A DNA stretch of 64,000 nucleotides from Rubritalea squalenifaciens DSM 18772 (GTDB lineage: Bacteria; Verrucomicrobiota; Verrucomicrobiia; Verrucomicrobiales; Akkermansiaceae). Below the pieces are notes generated by a model. It saw only the letters and a program-made list of their open reading frames with translations. It made no database searches and was not told where the DNA came from. The stretch lies in the NCBI RefSeq assembly GCF_900141815.1, contig NZ_FQYR01000002.1, positions 907,091 to 971,090 of the forward strand, read 5' to 3'. Below, piece by piece: positions 43,759 to 51,930 of this stretch (positions are counted from its first letter, which is position 1; every line of letters begins with the position of its first letter). Position numbers and translations under genes: made by a program.

Positions 43759-44523
43759 ATGACGAAATTTAGACCATGTATTGACCTACACAATGGCCAA
43801 GTGAAACAAATTGTCGGCGGAACATTGTCTGATGATGGAGTTGGCTTGCGGGAAAATTTCGTAGCGGATGAGTCTGCGGCAGACTTTGCTATACGTTATC
43901 GAGAGGACAATCTTACAGGTGGGCATGTGATCCAGTTGGGCCCAGGAAACCGTGAAGCGGCACTGGCGGCGCTGGCGGCTTGGCCGGGTGGAATGCAGCT
44001 GGGTGGCGGTGTGACGATCGATAATGCTGCCGAGTGGCTGCAGGCTGGTGCCAGCCAGGTGATCGTGACCAGTTGGTTGTTCGATGCGGATGGAACCTTT
44101 AGTTGGGATCGCCTCAAGCAGCTGAGTCAAGAAATCGGCAGGGACAAGTTGGTGGTGGATCTGAGTTGCCGCAAGACCGCCCAAGGTTGGACTGTAGCGA
44201 TGAACCGCTGGCAGACCCTTACCCAGGTGGACGTGACCAAGGACTCTCTGGATGGTTTGGCCGAATACTGCACGGAGTACCTCATTCATGCGGCGGATGT
44301 GGAGGGACTATGTGGTGGAGTAGATCTGGAATTGGTGGGGCTGCTTGGTGACTGGGGCAAGATTCCCATGACTTACGCAGGAGGTGTAGGTCAAATGACT
44401 GACATTGAGGCCGTGGACAAACACAGCTCTGGCAAGGTGGACATTACGGTAGGCAGTGCTCTGGATATCTTTGGGGGCAGTGGTGTGAAGTATGCGGATT
44501 TGGTGAGCTGGAATGAACGATAG
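43759..44523 (+). CDS. hisA: HisA, eukaryotic type (ProFAR isomerase)
   Basis: A 254-residue TIM-barrel protein. The N-terminal MTKFRPCIDLHNGQVKQIVGGTL with the catalytic Asp, the NLTGGHVIQLGPGN segment, and the later LVVDLSCRKTAQGWTVAMNRWQT and GGVGQMTDI match the eukaryotic-type HisA (His6-like) rather than the common bacterial form. It isomerises N'-phosphoribosylformimino-AICAR-phosphate in histidine synthesis. No other his gene is adjacent. The next gene follows after three bases. Confidence 0.92.
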   Translation: MTKFRPCIDLHNGQVKQIVGGTLSDDGVGLRENFVADESAADFAIRYREDNLTGGHVIQLGPGNREAALAALAAWPGGMQLGGGVTIDNAAEWLQAGASQVIVTSWLFDADGTFSWDRLKQLSQEIGRDKLVVDLSCRKTAQGWTVAMNRWQTLTQVDVTKDSLDGLAEYCTEYLIHAADVEGLCGGVDLELVGLLGDWGKIPMTYAGGVGQMTDIEAVDKHSSGKVDITVGSALDIFGGSGVKYADLVSWNER

Positions 44524-44526
44524 AGT

Positions 44527-45342
44527 ATGCAAAAATTAGGCTATCTTCTGGTTCTGGTCGCGGTGATTGCTGCAGCCTTGCTGGCAGTTCGCTGGCTGAA
44601 TGGAAAGCGTGACCGAAGAAGGCTCTTGCTTCGTAAGCAACGCTTTGATGCCGAGACCAGAGCGCAGATTGCTGAAGATTTCGTTCTCTATGGCAGGCTG
44701 CCAGTAGCCACTCGTGATGAACTGGATGGGCTGATGCATGTCTTCATTTCCGAAAAGGGATTTGAGGCCTGTGGGGGGCTGGAGTCGGTGACGCCACATA
44801 TGCAACGCGTGATTGCGGCCCAGGCCTGCTTGCTGTTGCTCGGAATCAATCATAACTACTACGAAAAACTCAGGACCATTCTCCTTTATCCAGGTGCTTA
44901 TAAAGCGGAGGGGATGCATGGTGCGGAGGATGTTCGTCTCGGTGAAAGCTGGGGCACGGGTTCCGTGGTATTGTCTTGGAATAGTGTCGTGGCCGGAGGG
45001 CGGAATCCTGAAGACGGGCATGATGTCGCCATCCATGAGTTTGCCCACCAGCTTGACCAGAGAGACGGAGCTGGGGATGGTGTTCCCGTACTTTCTAGTA
45101 CCGGCTTATACCGCGAATGGGCGGCTGTCTTTAGGCCGGCTTTCGAGCAGTTGCAGGCCCGGGTGGAAAAAGGAAAACGTGGGGTCATGGATGACTATGG
45201 CGCGGAAAATCCTGCCGAGTTTTTTGCTGTAGCTACGGAAACATTTTATGAAAAGCCTGAGCAGCTAGCGAAAGCCTATCCGGATTTGTTTGAGCAACTG
45301 CGTAAGTACTATGGCGTTGATCCCCGTGAGTGGCTGGATTGA
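44527..45342 (+). CDS. mtfA: MtfA-like M90 zinc peptidase
   Basis: A 271-residue protein with an N-terminal membrane anchor (LGYLLVLVAVIAAALLAVRWL). The peptidase motif is VAIHEFAHQLDQRDG (about 175-189; HEFAH, with a further Glu in NPAEFFAVATETFY), matching the MtfA/M90 family. In E. coli MtfA is linked to glucose-PTS regulation by binding Mlc; here the target is unknown. It follows hisA by three bases. Confidence 0.9.
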   Translation: MQKLGYLLVLVAVIAAALLAVRWLNGKRDRRRLLLRKQRFDAETRAQIAEDFVLYGRLPVATRDELDGLMHVFISEKGFEACGGLESVTPHMQRVIAAQACLLLLGINHNYYEKLRTILLYPGAYKAEGMHGAEDVRLGESWGTGSVVLSWNSVVAGGRNPEDGHDVAIHEFAHQLDQRDGAGDGVPVLSSTGLYREWAAVFRPAFEQLQARVEKGKRGVMDDYGAENPAEFFAVATETFYEKPEQLAKAYPDLFEQLRKYYGVDPREWLD

Positions 45343-45354
45343 GGCCATAAAAAA

Positions 45355-45376
45355 CCCATCGGCTTGCGCGGATGGG
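45355..45376 (-). terminator. Intrinsic terminator after the small lipoprotein gene
   Basis: CCCATC (45355-45360) pairs with GATGGG (45371-45376) around a ten-base GC-rich loop, with a T-run following on the minus strand. It lies between the convergent mtfA and the gene at 45408, and may be bidirectional. Confidence 0.7.
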
Positions 45377-45407
45377 CTTTGAAAAAGGCTTTAAAAGCAG
45401 TCAGCGC

Positions 45408-45782
45408 CTATGGTTGACGAACGGACCACTTTTTGCGGGAGTCTCGGCGGAATTCCAGCAGGTTGGTGCCGGAAGTCGTAGTGAGACGCACGAGGTCAGC
45501 GGTGACCCAGTCAGTCTTTAGCTGGCCGAGCTGTCCAGGGATCGTGGCAGAGAGCTTTTGTGGGCTTCTGCTGTGTACGTCCACAAAGATGGCCTTCACC
45601 GTGGTAGTGCCTGCACCATTCTGTGTTTTGGAGAGGGCGAGTCTGGTCTCGGCCAGGTGTGGTTTGTGCTCCGCGGAATCTGGCCACACGTGAATTTCAC
45701 TGTGGAAACTATTGGATGTAGCGCAGGAGACGGTGAGTACAGCCATGAGGGGGAGTAGGGCTAGTTTTAGAGTGGTTCTCAT
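45408..45782 (-). CDS. Small hypothetical lipoprotein
   Basis: A 124-residue protein with a lipobox signal (MRTTLKLALLPLMAVLTVSCATS, LTVSC). The mature part (SEIHVWPDSAEHKPHLAETRLALSKTQNGAGTTTVKAIFVDVHSRSPQ) looks like a short beta-rich domain. Family not recognised. It starts 31 bases after sufT on the same strand and may be co-transcribed, then ends at a terminator. Confidence 0.65.
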   Translation of the reverse strand: MRTTLKLALLPLMAVLTVSCATSNSFHSEIHVWPDSAEHKPHLAETRLALSKTQNGAGTTTVKAIFVDVHSRSPQKLSATIPGQLGQLKTDWVTADLVRLTTTSGTNLLEFRRDSRKKWSVRQP

Positions 45783-45813
45783 CTGTACTGGTGTGGTTAG
45801 GGAATGGATCTGG

Positions 45814-46362
45814 TTAGATCATTCCGAGTTTCATTTTGCCCTCTTCAGTGATCATGTCTTGGTTCCAGACTGGATCCCAGACGAGGTCGACTTGGGCGTC
45901 TTCGATGCCGTCCAGAGCCATGATGCGGGACTGGGCGTCAGCTGCAATGACTGGGCCCATACCGCAGCCGGGAGCTGTCAGGGTCATCTTGACATTAACC
46001 TTGGTTTTGCCGGAATCAACTTCCTCTAGAGTGCAGTCATAGACAAGACCGAGGTTAACGATATCTACAGGGATCTCAGGATCGTAAACTTCCTTGAGTT
46101 GAGCCCATACCTGATCTTCTAGTGGAGCATCCTTGAGTGCCGCGGCAATTTCTTGCTTTTGGGCGTGCTCTTCTGGGTCGATCCCGAGTGCGTCCGCGTC
46201 CTTGGATGAGACACGAGCCAGGCCTGCCTGAGTAGCAACAGTGTAGGTGCCACCAAGTGTCTGGGTAATGACGACAGGGGTTCCTACTGGGAGAACGATG
46301 CTGTCACCGCTTGGGATCTGGATGGCTTCAACCTCGCGAGTTAAGGTAATTTCCTGATTCAT
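45814..46362 (-). CDS. sufT: Putative Fe-S cluster assembly protein SufT
   Basis: A 182-residue protein from the ATG at 46360-46362 (MNQEITLTREVEAIQIPSG); an upstream Met at 46398 is less likely. A SufT N-terminal domain (SIVLPVGTPVVITQTLGGTYTV) is joined to a MIP18/DUF59 domain with DPEIPVDIVNLGLVYD and TLTAPGCGMGPVI carrying the conserved cysteine. It helps mature iron-sulfur proteins. The divergent region (46363-46592) faces the UGPase gene. Confidence 0.93.
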   Translation of the reverse strand: MNQEITLTREVEAIQIPSGDSIVLPVGTPVVITQTLGGTYTVATQAGLARVSSKDADALGIDPEEHAQKQEIAAALKDAPLEDQVWAQLKEVYDPEIPVDIVNLGLVYDCTLEEVDSGKTKVNVKMTLTAPGCGMGPVIAADAQSRIMALDGIEDAQVDLVWDPVWNQDMITEEGKMKLGMI

Positions 46363-46531
46363 ATGAGCGGAGTCTTTCTCTGTATGAAGAAAAAGCAAGG
46401 GAGATTTGCTCTGATTGGACTTATATCGTTAAAAATTAGTGGGTAAAGCCTGGTTTGGTGGTGTTTTTTGTTGTAAGTGTCTCATTTAGAGCTGGTGCGA
46501 TTGGGTTCTGGTGCAGAAGAGGGCTGCTGGC

Positions 46532-46544
46532 AAAAATGTTACGA
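46532..46544 (+). promoter_or_regulatory. Candidate promoter element shared with 48108-48120
   Basis: The 13-mer AAAAATGTTACGA ends 48 bases before the ATG of the UGPase gene and is repeated exactly before the HAD gene. TGTTACGA resembles an extended -10 (TGnTAnnnT). Pattern-based proposal. Confidence 0.45.
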
Positions 46545-46592
46545 CTTAGTGACTGAGTTTATCCGTGACTTTCGTGGGTCTCTTAGTCATGG

Positions 46593-47996
46593 ATGGTGGC
46601 AAGTATGAGTGACTTTACCCCTTTTAGAGACAAGATGGAGCAAGCCGGAGTGAGTGAGCCTGCGATCCTTTCGTTCGAGCGCAACTACTCTATTCTTACC
46701 CATCGAGGAGCAACCTCAATTCCGGAGGATACGATCGATCCGGTGACTGGTCTTCCTGAGCTAGGTAGCCTCTCTGGAGATGGCGACTTTGATCCTGAGC
46801 TGCTGGCTCAGACCGTGGTGATCAAGCTGAATGGTGGTTTGGGGACTAGTATGGGGCTTCAGAAGGCGAAAAGTCTGCTCAAGGTGAAGGATGATCAGAC
46901 TTTCCTGGATATCATCGTGAACCAGATCACGCATCTGCGTGAAACCACAGGAGCTGCTGTGAAGTTCCTGCTGATGAATAGTTTCAGTACCTCTGAAGAT
47001 ACTCTCGCTCATCTCGAGCAGTACGAGGATAGAGGCTTGGCTAAGGCCGAAGAGGTGGAGCTTAGGCAAAACCAGATTCCAAAAGTGGACTGTGAGAGCC
47101 TACAGCCAATCGAGTGGCCCGCAAATCCAGACTTGGAATGGTGCCCTCCTGGTCACGGTGATTTGTATCCGGCGATTGCGGGTTCAGGATGGCTGGATCA
47201 GCTGCTTGAGCAGGGCGTGAAGTATGCTTTTGTCTCCAACTCGGATAATCTCGGTGCTGTTCTGGATGCAGGTATACTCAAGTATTTTGCCGATAGTGAG
47301 AAGCCATTCCTGATGGAGGCTACTCGCAGGACTGAGGCAGACAAAAAAGGAGGTCATCTCGCGGTTCGTAAGATTGATGATCAGCTGCTGCTGCGTGAAG
47401 TTGCCCAGTGCGAGGAGAAGGATCTTGAGGAGTTCCAGAACGTGGACAAACACAAGTATTTCAATACAAACAGCCTTTGGATTCGTCTGGATTACCTGAA
47501 GCAGGAGCTTGAAGACAAGGGGGGCGTACTGCCACTTCCGATGATCAAGAACGTCAAGACCGTTGACCCGCGTGACAAGGAGACTCCTAAGGTATATCAG
47601 CTGGAGACTGCCATGGGGGCGGCGATTGAATGCTTCAAGGGGGCTGGTGCCATCTGCGTGCCGAGATCTAGATTTGCTCCGGTTAAGACGACTGCTGACC
47701 TCTTCTCCCTGCGTTCCGATGCCTACGAGACCACTGAGGACGGCAGAATCGCTTTGGTGCCAGAGCGTAACGGCAAACCGCCCGTGGTGAATCTCAGTGA
47801 TGAATATAAGCTGGTGGATTCTCTGGAGGGGCTTGGGCAGCCGTCTCTCTTGGAGGCTAGCAAGCTGAGCATTCAGGGATCTGTTCGCTTTTCTGAGGGC
47901 GTTGTGATCAAAGGTGAGGTCTCCTTTACCAACGATAAAGACGAAACCCTTTGGATTGCATCAGGGGTCTATGAAAACGAGGACGTGGTTCTCTAG
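46593..47996 (+). CDS. UTP-glucose-1-phosphate uridylyltransferase, eukaryotic type
   Basis: A 467-residue UDPGP-family enzyme making UDP-glucose from UTP and glucose-1-phosphate. The nucleotide motif VIKLNGGLGTSMGLQKAKSLL (about 75-95) and VKFLLMNSFSTSEDT are those of the large eukaryotic UGPase, not the short bacterial GalU. Later motifs NSDNLGAVLD and NTNSLWI also fit. An ATG at 46605 is an alternative start. UDP-glucose supplies envelope and storage sugar synthesis. Confidence 0.93.
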   Translation: MVASMSDFTPFRDKMEQAGVSEPAILSFERNYSILTHRGATSIPEDTIDPVTGLPELGSLSGDGDFDPELLAQTVVIKLNGGLGTSMGLQKAKSLLKVKDDQTFLDIIVNQITHLRETTGAAVKFLLMNSFSTSEDTLAHLEQYEDRGLAKAEEVELRQNQIPKVDCESLQPIEWPANPDLEWCPPGHGDLYPAIAGSGWLDQLLEQGVKYAFVSNSDNLGAVLDAGILKYFADSEKPFLMEATRRTEADKKGGHLAVRKIDDQLLLREVAQCEEKDLEEFQNVDKHKYFNTNSLWIRLDYLKQELEDKGGVLPLPMIKNVKTVDPRDKETPKVYQLETAMGAAIECFKGAGAICVPRSRFAPVKTTADLFSLRSDAYETTEDGRIALVPERNGKPPVVNLSDEYKLVDSLEGLGQPSLLEASKLSIQGSVRFSEGVVIKGEVSFTNDKDETLWIASGVYENEDVVL

Positions 47997-48008
47997 TCAG
48001 TAGGATCC

Positions 48009-48029
48009 AAGTCTCGGCGGGGCTTTTTT
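48009..48029 (+). terminator. Probable terminator of the UGPase gene
   Basis: AAGTCTC (48009-48015) can pair with GGGGCTT (48019-48025), using G-U pairs, and six T follow. A weak but well-placed hairpin 13 bases after the stop. Confidence 0.5.
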
Positions 48030-48107
48030 CAATGAGCCTTGTTCATGGAAGAGATGAATCGTCATTCTTGGAGATTTGGAGGCTTAAGATAATCAAACAC
48101 TTGTGAA

Positions 48108-48120
48108 AAAAATGTTACGA
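48108..48120 (+). promoter_or_regulatory. Candidate promoter element shared with 46532-46544
   Basis: The same 13-mer AAAAATGTTACGA occurs 57 bases before the HAD gene start at 48177, here followed by T, giving TGTTACGAT, close to an extended -10 box. Confidence 0.45.
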
Positions 48121-48176
48121 TAAGGGCGTTTTCCACGCTTGCATCTTCGTGAGGAACAAGGCACTAAACCTGCGCA

Positions 48177-48794
48177 ATGGAACGATTTGGCTCACTCAAT
48201 ATCCCAAAGGAAGGTTACAAGGCTGTGATCTTCGATCTCGACGGAACCCTGGTAGATTCAATGCCAGCACACTTTGATGCCTGGTGCGAAGCACTGGCAA
48301 AGCACGGTGCTCCAAAGCATGTATTTCCTGAGGATGTTTTCTACTCCATGGGTGGTCGTCCTACCGTGGATATTGTGAAAGAGATCAACGGGGAATTTAA
48401 CCTGCAGCTTGATCCTGAGGCCATTGCCTACGCCAAGCGCAATGCCTTCTTGGAGAAGCTGGACAAAGTCACAGTCATTCCTGACGTGGTGGAGTTCGCC
48501 AAAAAGATCCGTGGTAAAATGCCAATGGGGATCGCCACAGGTGGCGGACGCATTGTCGTGGAAAAAACACTGAAACTCACAGGCTTGAGTGATCTCTTTG
48601 ACGAGGTCGTGACTGCTGATGACGTGAAGTGCGGCAAGCCGGCTCCAGATGTCTTCCTTGAAGTTGCCGAGAGGCTTGAAGTGGATCCAAAGGACTGCCT
48701 GGTTCTTGAGGATGCCCCAGCTGGTATCATGGCTGCCCAGTGCGCCGGCATGAAGGTGGTGACAGTTCCTGCTCCACTGCGTATCGTTCAGTAA
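48177..48794 (+). CDS. HAD-superfamily phosphatase (YqaB/beta-PGM-like)
   Basis: A 205-residue HAD hydrolase. Motif I AVIFDLDGTLVDSM (Asp20/Asp22 nucleophile pair), motif II GIATGGG, and motifs III/IV KCGKPAPDVF and CLVLEDAPAGIMAAQ are intact, with a cap domain of beta-phosphoglucomutase/YqaB type. A sugar phosphate phosphatase or mutase is likely; fructose-1-phosphate is the substrate of E. coli YqaB, but the actual substrate here is not known. Confidence 0.9.
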   Translation: MERFGSLNIPKEGYKAVIFDLDGTLVDSMPAHFDAWCEALAKHGAPKHVFPEDVFYSMGGRPTVDIVKEINGEFNLQLDPEAIAYAKRNAFLEKLDKVTVIPDVVEFAKKIRGKMPMGIATGGGRIVVEKTLKLTGLSDLFDEVVTADDVKCGKPAPDVFLEVAERLEVDPKDCLVLEDAPAGIMAAQCAGMKVVTVPAPLRIVQ

Positions 48795-48814
48795 GCAACA
48801 CTTTTAATCGTATA

Positions 48815-48852
48815 AAAAATGGCACCGTACATCTGAGTACGGTGCCATTTTT
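48815..48852. terminator. Bidirectional terminator
   Basis: A perfect 16-bp inverted repeat AAAAATGGCACCGTAC (48815-48830) and its complement (48837-48852) with a six-base loop, giving A-rich and T-rich flanks on both strands. It separates the convergent HAD gene and the acidic-tail gene. Confidence 0.9.
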
Positions 48853-48880
48853 GTTTAAAGGGTAAATCGGATTAGGTGGC

Positions 48881-49576
48881 TTATTCCTCCTCGTCTGATG
48901 AGGCCGTTTCGTCTGAGTCACTTTCCTCAGAGTTGCTTTCTGCACTCTCGGTTTGTGCTTCTTCCGTCTCGCTGGTAGCCTCTGCGGCTTCTTTGGTTTG
49001 TTCGTCGGAGGTTTCTTCGCTCTTTGTCCCTTCGGAACTCGCTGTCTGCTCCTCTGCTCTTGGGCGGTTGCCATCCAGCAGTTCGGCTACTTCTGATTGC
49101 ACGGATTCGATCTGATCCAGAGGGATATTCGGATCTCTGACGATGTAGACGTCGCCATTTTTCTTGTGCTCATAGATGCGCAGGATGCCATTCGGTGTGT
49201 GCTGGTTGTCTGTCTCCACGAGCAGCTTTTGGCGCTCAAGCATCACGGCCAGGATGTAGCGGGCATTCTCCGTATGAGGCTCGTCTTCTTCAATCAGGCG
49301 AGAGAGCAGTTCTTCCGCGGATTCCTTGGCTACCACACTGGCTTTTTCATCGCTTACCGGTGGTTCGTAATGGCTGCGCCAGAATGAAAAAGGCTGCTCA
49401 GCATCTGCAGGGCGGTCATTCCAGGCTTCTAGGCAGAAGTCGCGCCTGATGTAGCCGCTGGACTCTGGGTCGGGGAAAATAGCGGTGTAAAAGGGCTCGT
49501 CCTTTTCAAAATGGCGGTCAGTGACCGAGCAGCGGTGGCTGCGTGATTTGATGGACCATGATTCTGGAAGTGCCAT
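48881..49576 (-). CDS. Conserved hypothetical protein with acidic tail
   Basis: A 231-residue protein. The N-terminal ~100 residues (SWSIKSRSHRCSVTDRHFEKDEPFYTAIF ... YIRRDFCLEAWNDRP) have two conserved-looking cysteines and a basic start, giving a metal-finger-like feel; residues 100-180 are helical (RYILAVMLERQKLLVETD). The last ~55 residues are a Glu/Ser/Thr-rich tail (EETSDEQTKEAAEATSE style), probably disordered. I recognise it only as a protein type often seen in Verrucomicrobia; function unknown. Confidence 0.7.
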   Translation of the reverse strand: MALPESWSIKSRSHRCSVTDRHFEKDEPFYTAIFPDPESSGYIRRDFCLEAWNDRPADAEQPFSFWRSHYEPPVSDEKASVVAKESAEELLSRLIEEDEPHTENARYILAVMLERQKLLVETDNQHTPNGILRIYEHKKNGDVYIVRDPNIPLDQIESVQSEVAELLDGNRPRAEEQTASSEGTKSEETSDEQTKEAAEATSETEEAQTESAESNSEESDSDETASSDEEE

Positions 49577-49620
49577 AAGTGCTTGTTCGGTTGATGTTGG
49601 TGGATCCTGAGAACATTCGG

Positions 49621-50973
49621 CTATCGTTCCGAAGCTAGGAAGTTCATGACGGCCTGGTAAATTGGCTGGCCGGTCATGCGGCGGTAGAATAGCACCAGCG
49701 CGACGCAGGTGAATAGAATATTGGTTGCCCAGGCTGCCCAGAATGGAGATAGGTGGCCTGACTCGCCCAGGGTTGGGAAAACCGTGGAGCAGAAGATCAT
49801 CCCGGCACAGAGGAAGATGGCCACGGCAATGCCGCCGCCAATTCCGCGACGGGTGAAGACGATGCCGAGCGGGGCGGCCAGCAGGATAGTAATCAGGCAG
49901 ATGAATGGTTGGGCAAAACGGTAATGCCAGTGGGTGAGGTAGGAGCGTTTGTCCGAGAGTGGGTGCTCTTGGTGATTGGCGAGCCAGCTATTAAGGCCGG
50001 GAATACCCAGATATGGGGGCTTGAGGCCAGGCTTGATGATTTGCCAGGGAGTTTCTTTCCACTTGGTGATCATTGGTTCCTCCAATTTCTTGATTGTGGG
50101 CATGGGGCTCACAGTGAGATCATAGATGACCGGGTTCACAAGGGTCCAGGTTTTATCCTGGCGAGACCAGGTTGCGGTAGAGGCGTGAATGCGGCGTATG
50201 ATGTGGTTATCCTCATCTATTTCGGTGATGGATATATCCTCCAAAGGAGCTCCGTCTGAGTGGCGGTAGGGAAAGCTGCCAACAAACCATTGCCGGGTGT
50301 TGCTGTGGTTTTGGTATGCCACGTTATTGGCTTCTGCGGTGATGTCGCCTTTGGCTGCTTGTAGAATAGTGCGCTCCTGGCCGTCCGCGTATGGAGCCCA
50401 GTGGTAGTTGAAGATAATGCATATCACGGCTGCCAGTACCCCGAAGCCAATCAACGGGGCTACGATGCGGGTCACGCCCCTGCCAGTCTGGATCATAGAA
50501 ACGATTTCTTGGCTGCGCGACATCTTGCCCAGGCACCAGAGCAGGGAGAGCATCAGTGAGTAGGGCAGGATGAAGACGATCAGGGAAGGGAGTTTGACCA
50601 GATAATGCTTGGCCATCAGTGCTGCTGCATCGCTACTTTCTTTAAAGTCTGAAACGTTGTCTTGAAGATCCTCCAGCATCATCAGCGAGAAGAGGGCTCC
50701 GAAGCAGATGGAAAAAGCGGTGAGGAACTGGCGCATCGTATAGCGGTCCAGCGTGCCAGAGAGGGAGTAGGCCAAGCTGGTGATGAACGGCAGGAAGCAG
50801 AGCAGTCCCAAAAGCCACGGCCGGAGACTGTGGGCTTTCAGGTCCGAGTTCGGGTATCCAATCATCTGTTCTTGGACAGCGTGGCTCTCGGCGCTGCAAC
50901 CATAGTAAGCTGCGATGCTTCCTAGAAGGAGGAACACCGCTGGCCAGATGAATCTCTGCAGCTTGAAGGGCAT
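49621..50973 (-). CDS. LptF/LptG-family permease (YjgP/YjgQ)
   Basis: A 450-residue membrane protein with hydrophobic segments at about 8-24, 50-70, 83-105, 127-150, 170-190 and three near the C-terminus (about 355-445). Family parts are LDRYTMRQFLTAFSICFGALFSLMMLEDLQD and the large periplasmic jellyroll (WSRQDKTWTLVNPVIYDLTV). LptF/G form the inner membrane part of the LPS exporter with LptB. Only one such gene is here; the partner must be elsewhere. Confidence 0.9.
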   Translation of the reverse strand: MPFKLQRFIWPAVFLLLGSIAAYYGCSAESHAVQEQMIGYPNSDLKAHSLRPWLLGLLCFLPFITSLAYSLSGTLDRYTMRQFLTAFSICFGALFSLMMLEDLQDNVSDFKESSDAAALMAKHYLVKLPSLIVFILPYSLMLSLLWCLGKMSRSQEIVSMIQTGRGVTRIVAPLIGFGVLAAVICIIFNYHWAPYADGQERTILQAAKGDITAEANNVAYQNHSNTRQWFVGSFPYRHSDGAPLEDISITEIDEDNHIIRRIHASTATWSRQDKTWTLVNPVIYDLTVSPMPTIKKLEEPMITKWKETPWQIIKPGLKPPYLGIPGLNSWLANHQEHPLSDKRSYLTHWHYRFAQPFICLITILLAAPLGIVFTRRGIGGGIAVAIFLCAGMIFCSTVFPTLGESGHLSPFWAAWATNILFTCVALVLFYRRMTGQPIYQAVMNFLASER

Positions 50974-51084
50974 GTGGGAGATTGTGACTAGTGCGGCTAT
51001 TTTTCAAGCCTGAGGTTGAGGGAAAAAGCTGTTGTGATTTGCGGAGGGCTGTTGGGCGTGGTATGCATCAGAGAGAAACACGAC

Positions 51085-51930
51085 ATGCAGCAACACTACT
51101 ACGGAAACGGGAATACCATGCGGCAGCCATCCAAGTTTGAAGGCGCTCAGGCGTGCAAGTGGCTTTTGATTATCAATATCGTAGTGTTTTTCCTGGATGC
51201 CGCAGGGGTGGAGCGGGGCACTATTGGACGCTTTAAAGAGTTCGGAGGGTACACTACGGATGGCTTTCTAGCGGGCCAGATCTGGAGAGTCGTAAGCTTC
51301 CAGTTTCTTCATTTTGGAGGCTGGCATTTGTTGGGGAACATGCTTGCGGTTTTCTTCTTTGGGCCTTTTGTAGAACGCTTCTGGGGTACCAAGAAATTTG
51401 TGGCCTATTATCTGATCTGCGGGGCCGCTGGAGCTCTGTTTTACAGTATCTTGGGGATTTTAGGGGTGGTGGAGAGCTATGGCCTGCTCTGTGGAGCTTC
51501 GGCGGGTATTTTCGGTATTATCGTGGCCCTGATTATCATCGCGCCAGACATGCGGGTGATGCTGCTGTTTCCGCCCATTCCCATGAAGATGAGGACGCTG
51601 GGAATTGTTTTTCTGGTCATTGCTGTCTACGTGGTTTTGACCGGGGGGCAGAATGACGGAGGTGAGGCGGGTCATCTTGGTGGAGCGATTATGGGCTTTG
51701 TGCTCATGAAATTTCCCGGCTTGCTTGGCTTTTTGGATCCAAAAGGTGCCAGAGGCGCCAAGAGACCAAAGGTGGTGCGCGAGGCAAAGATACGTCCGCG
51801 TACCGTGGTGAATCTCCAAGGTGACGAGGTTGACCGTATTTTGGACAAGATCAGTGAACAGGGATTTCAGAGCCTGACAGATGAAGAAAAACAAATTCTG
51901 AGTGATGCTGCAAAAAGAGAAGATGACTGA
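51085..51930 (+). CDS. Rhomboid-family intramembrane serine protease
   Basis: A 281-residue protein from the ATG at 51085; the longer TTG frame upstream adds unlikely sequence. It has about six membrane helices. The family motif HFGGWHLLGNMLAVFFFGPFVERFWG, the catalytic serine in CGASAGIFGI, and the catalytic histidine in GEAGHLGGAIMGF are present. A soluble tail (about 225-281, DRILDKISEQGFQSLTDEEKQIL) is often found in such proteins. The substrate is unknown. It overlaps mazG by eight bases. Confidence 0.93.
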   Translation: MQQHYYGNGNTMRQPSKFEGAQACKWLLIINIVVFFLDAAGVERGTIGRFKEFGGYTTDGFLAGQIWRVVSFQFLHFGGWHLLGNMLAVFFFGPFVERFWGTKKFVAYYLICGAAGALFYSILGILGVVESYGLLCGASAGIFGIIVALIIIAPDMRVMLLFPPIPMKMRTLGIVFLVIAVYVVLTGGQNDGGEAGHLGGAIMGFVLMKFPGLLGFLDPKGARGAKRPKVVREAKIRPRTVVNLQGDEVDRILDKISEQGFQSLTDEEKQILSDAAKREDD

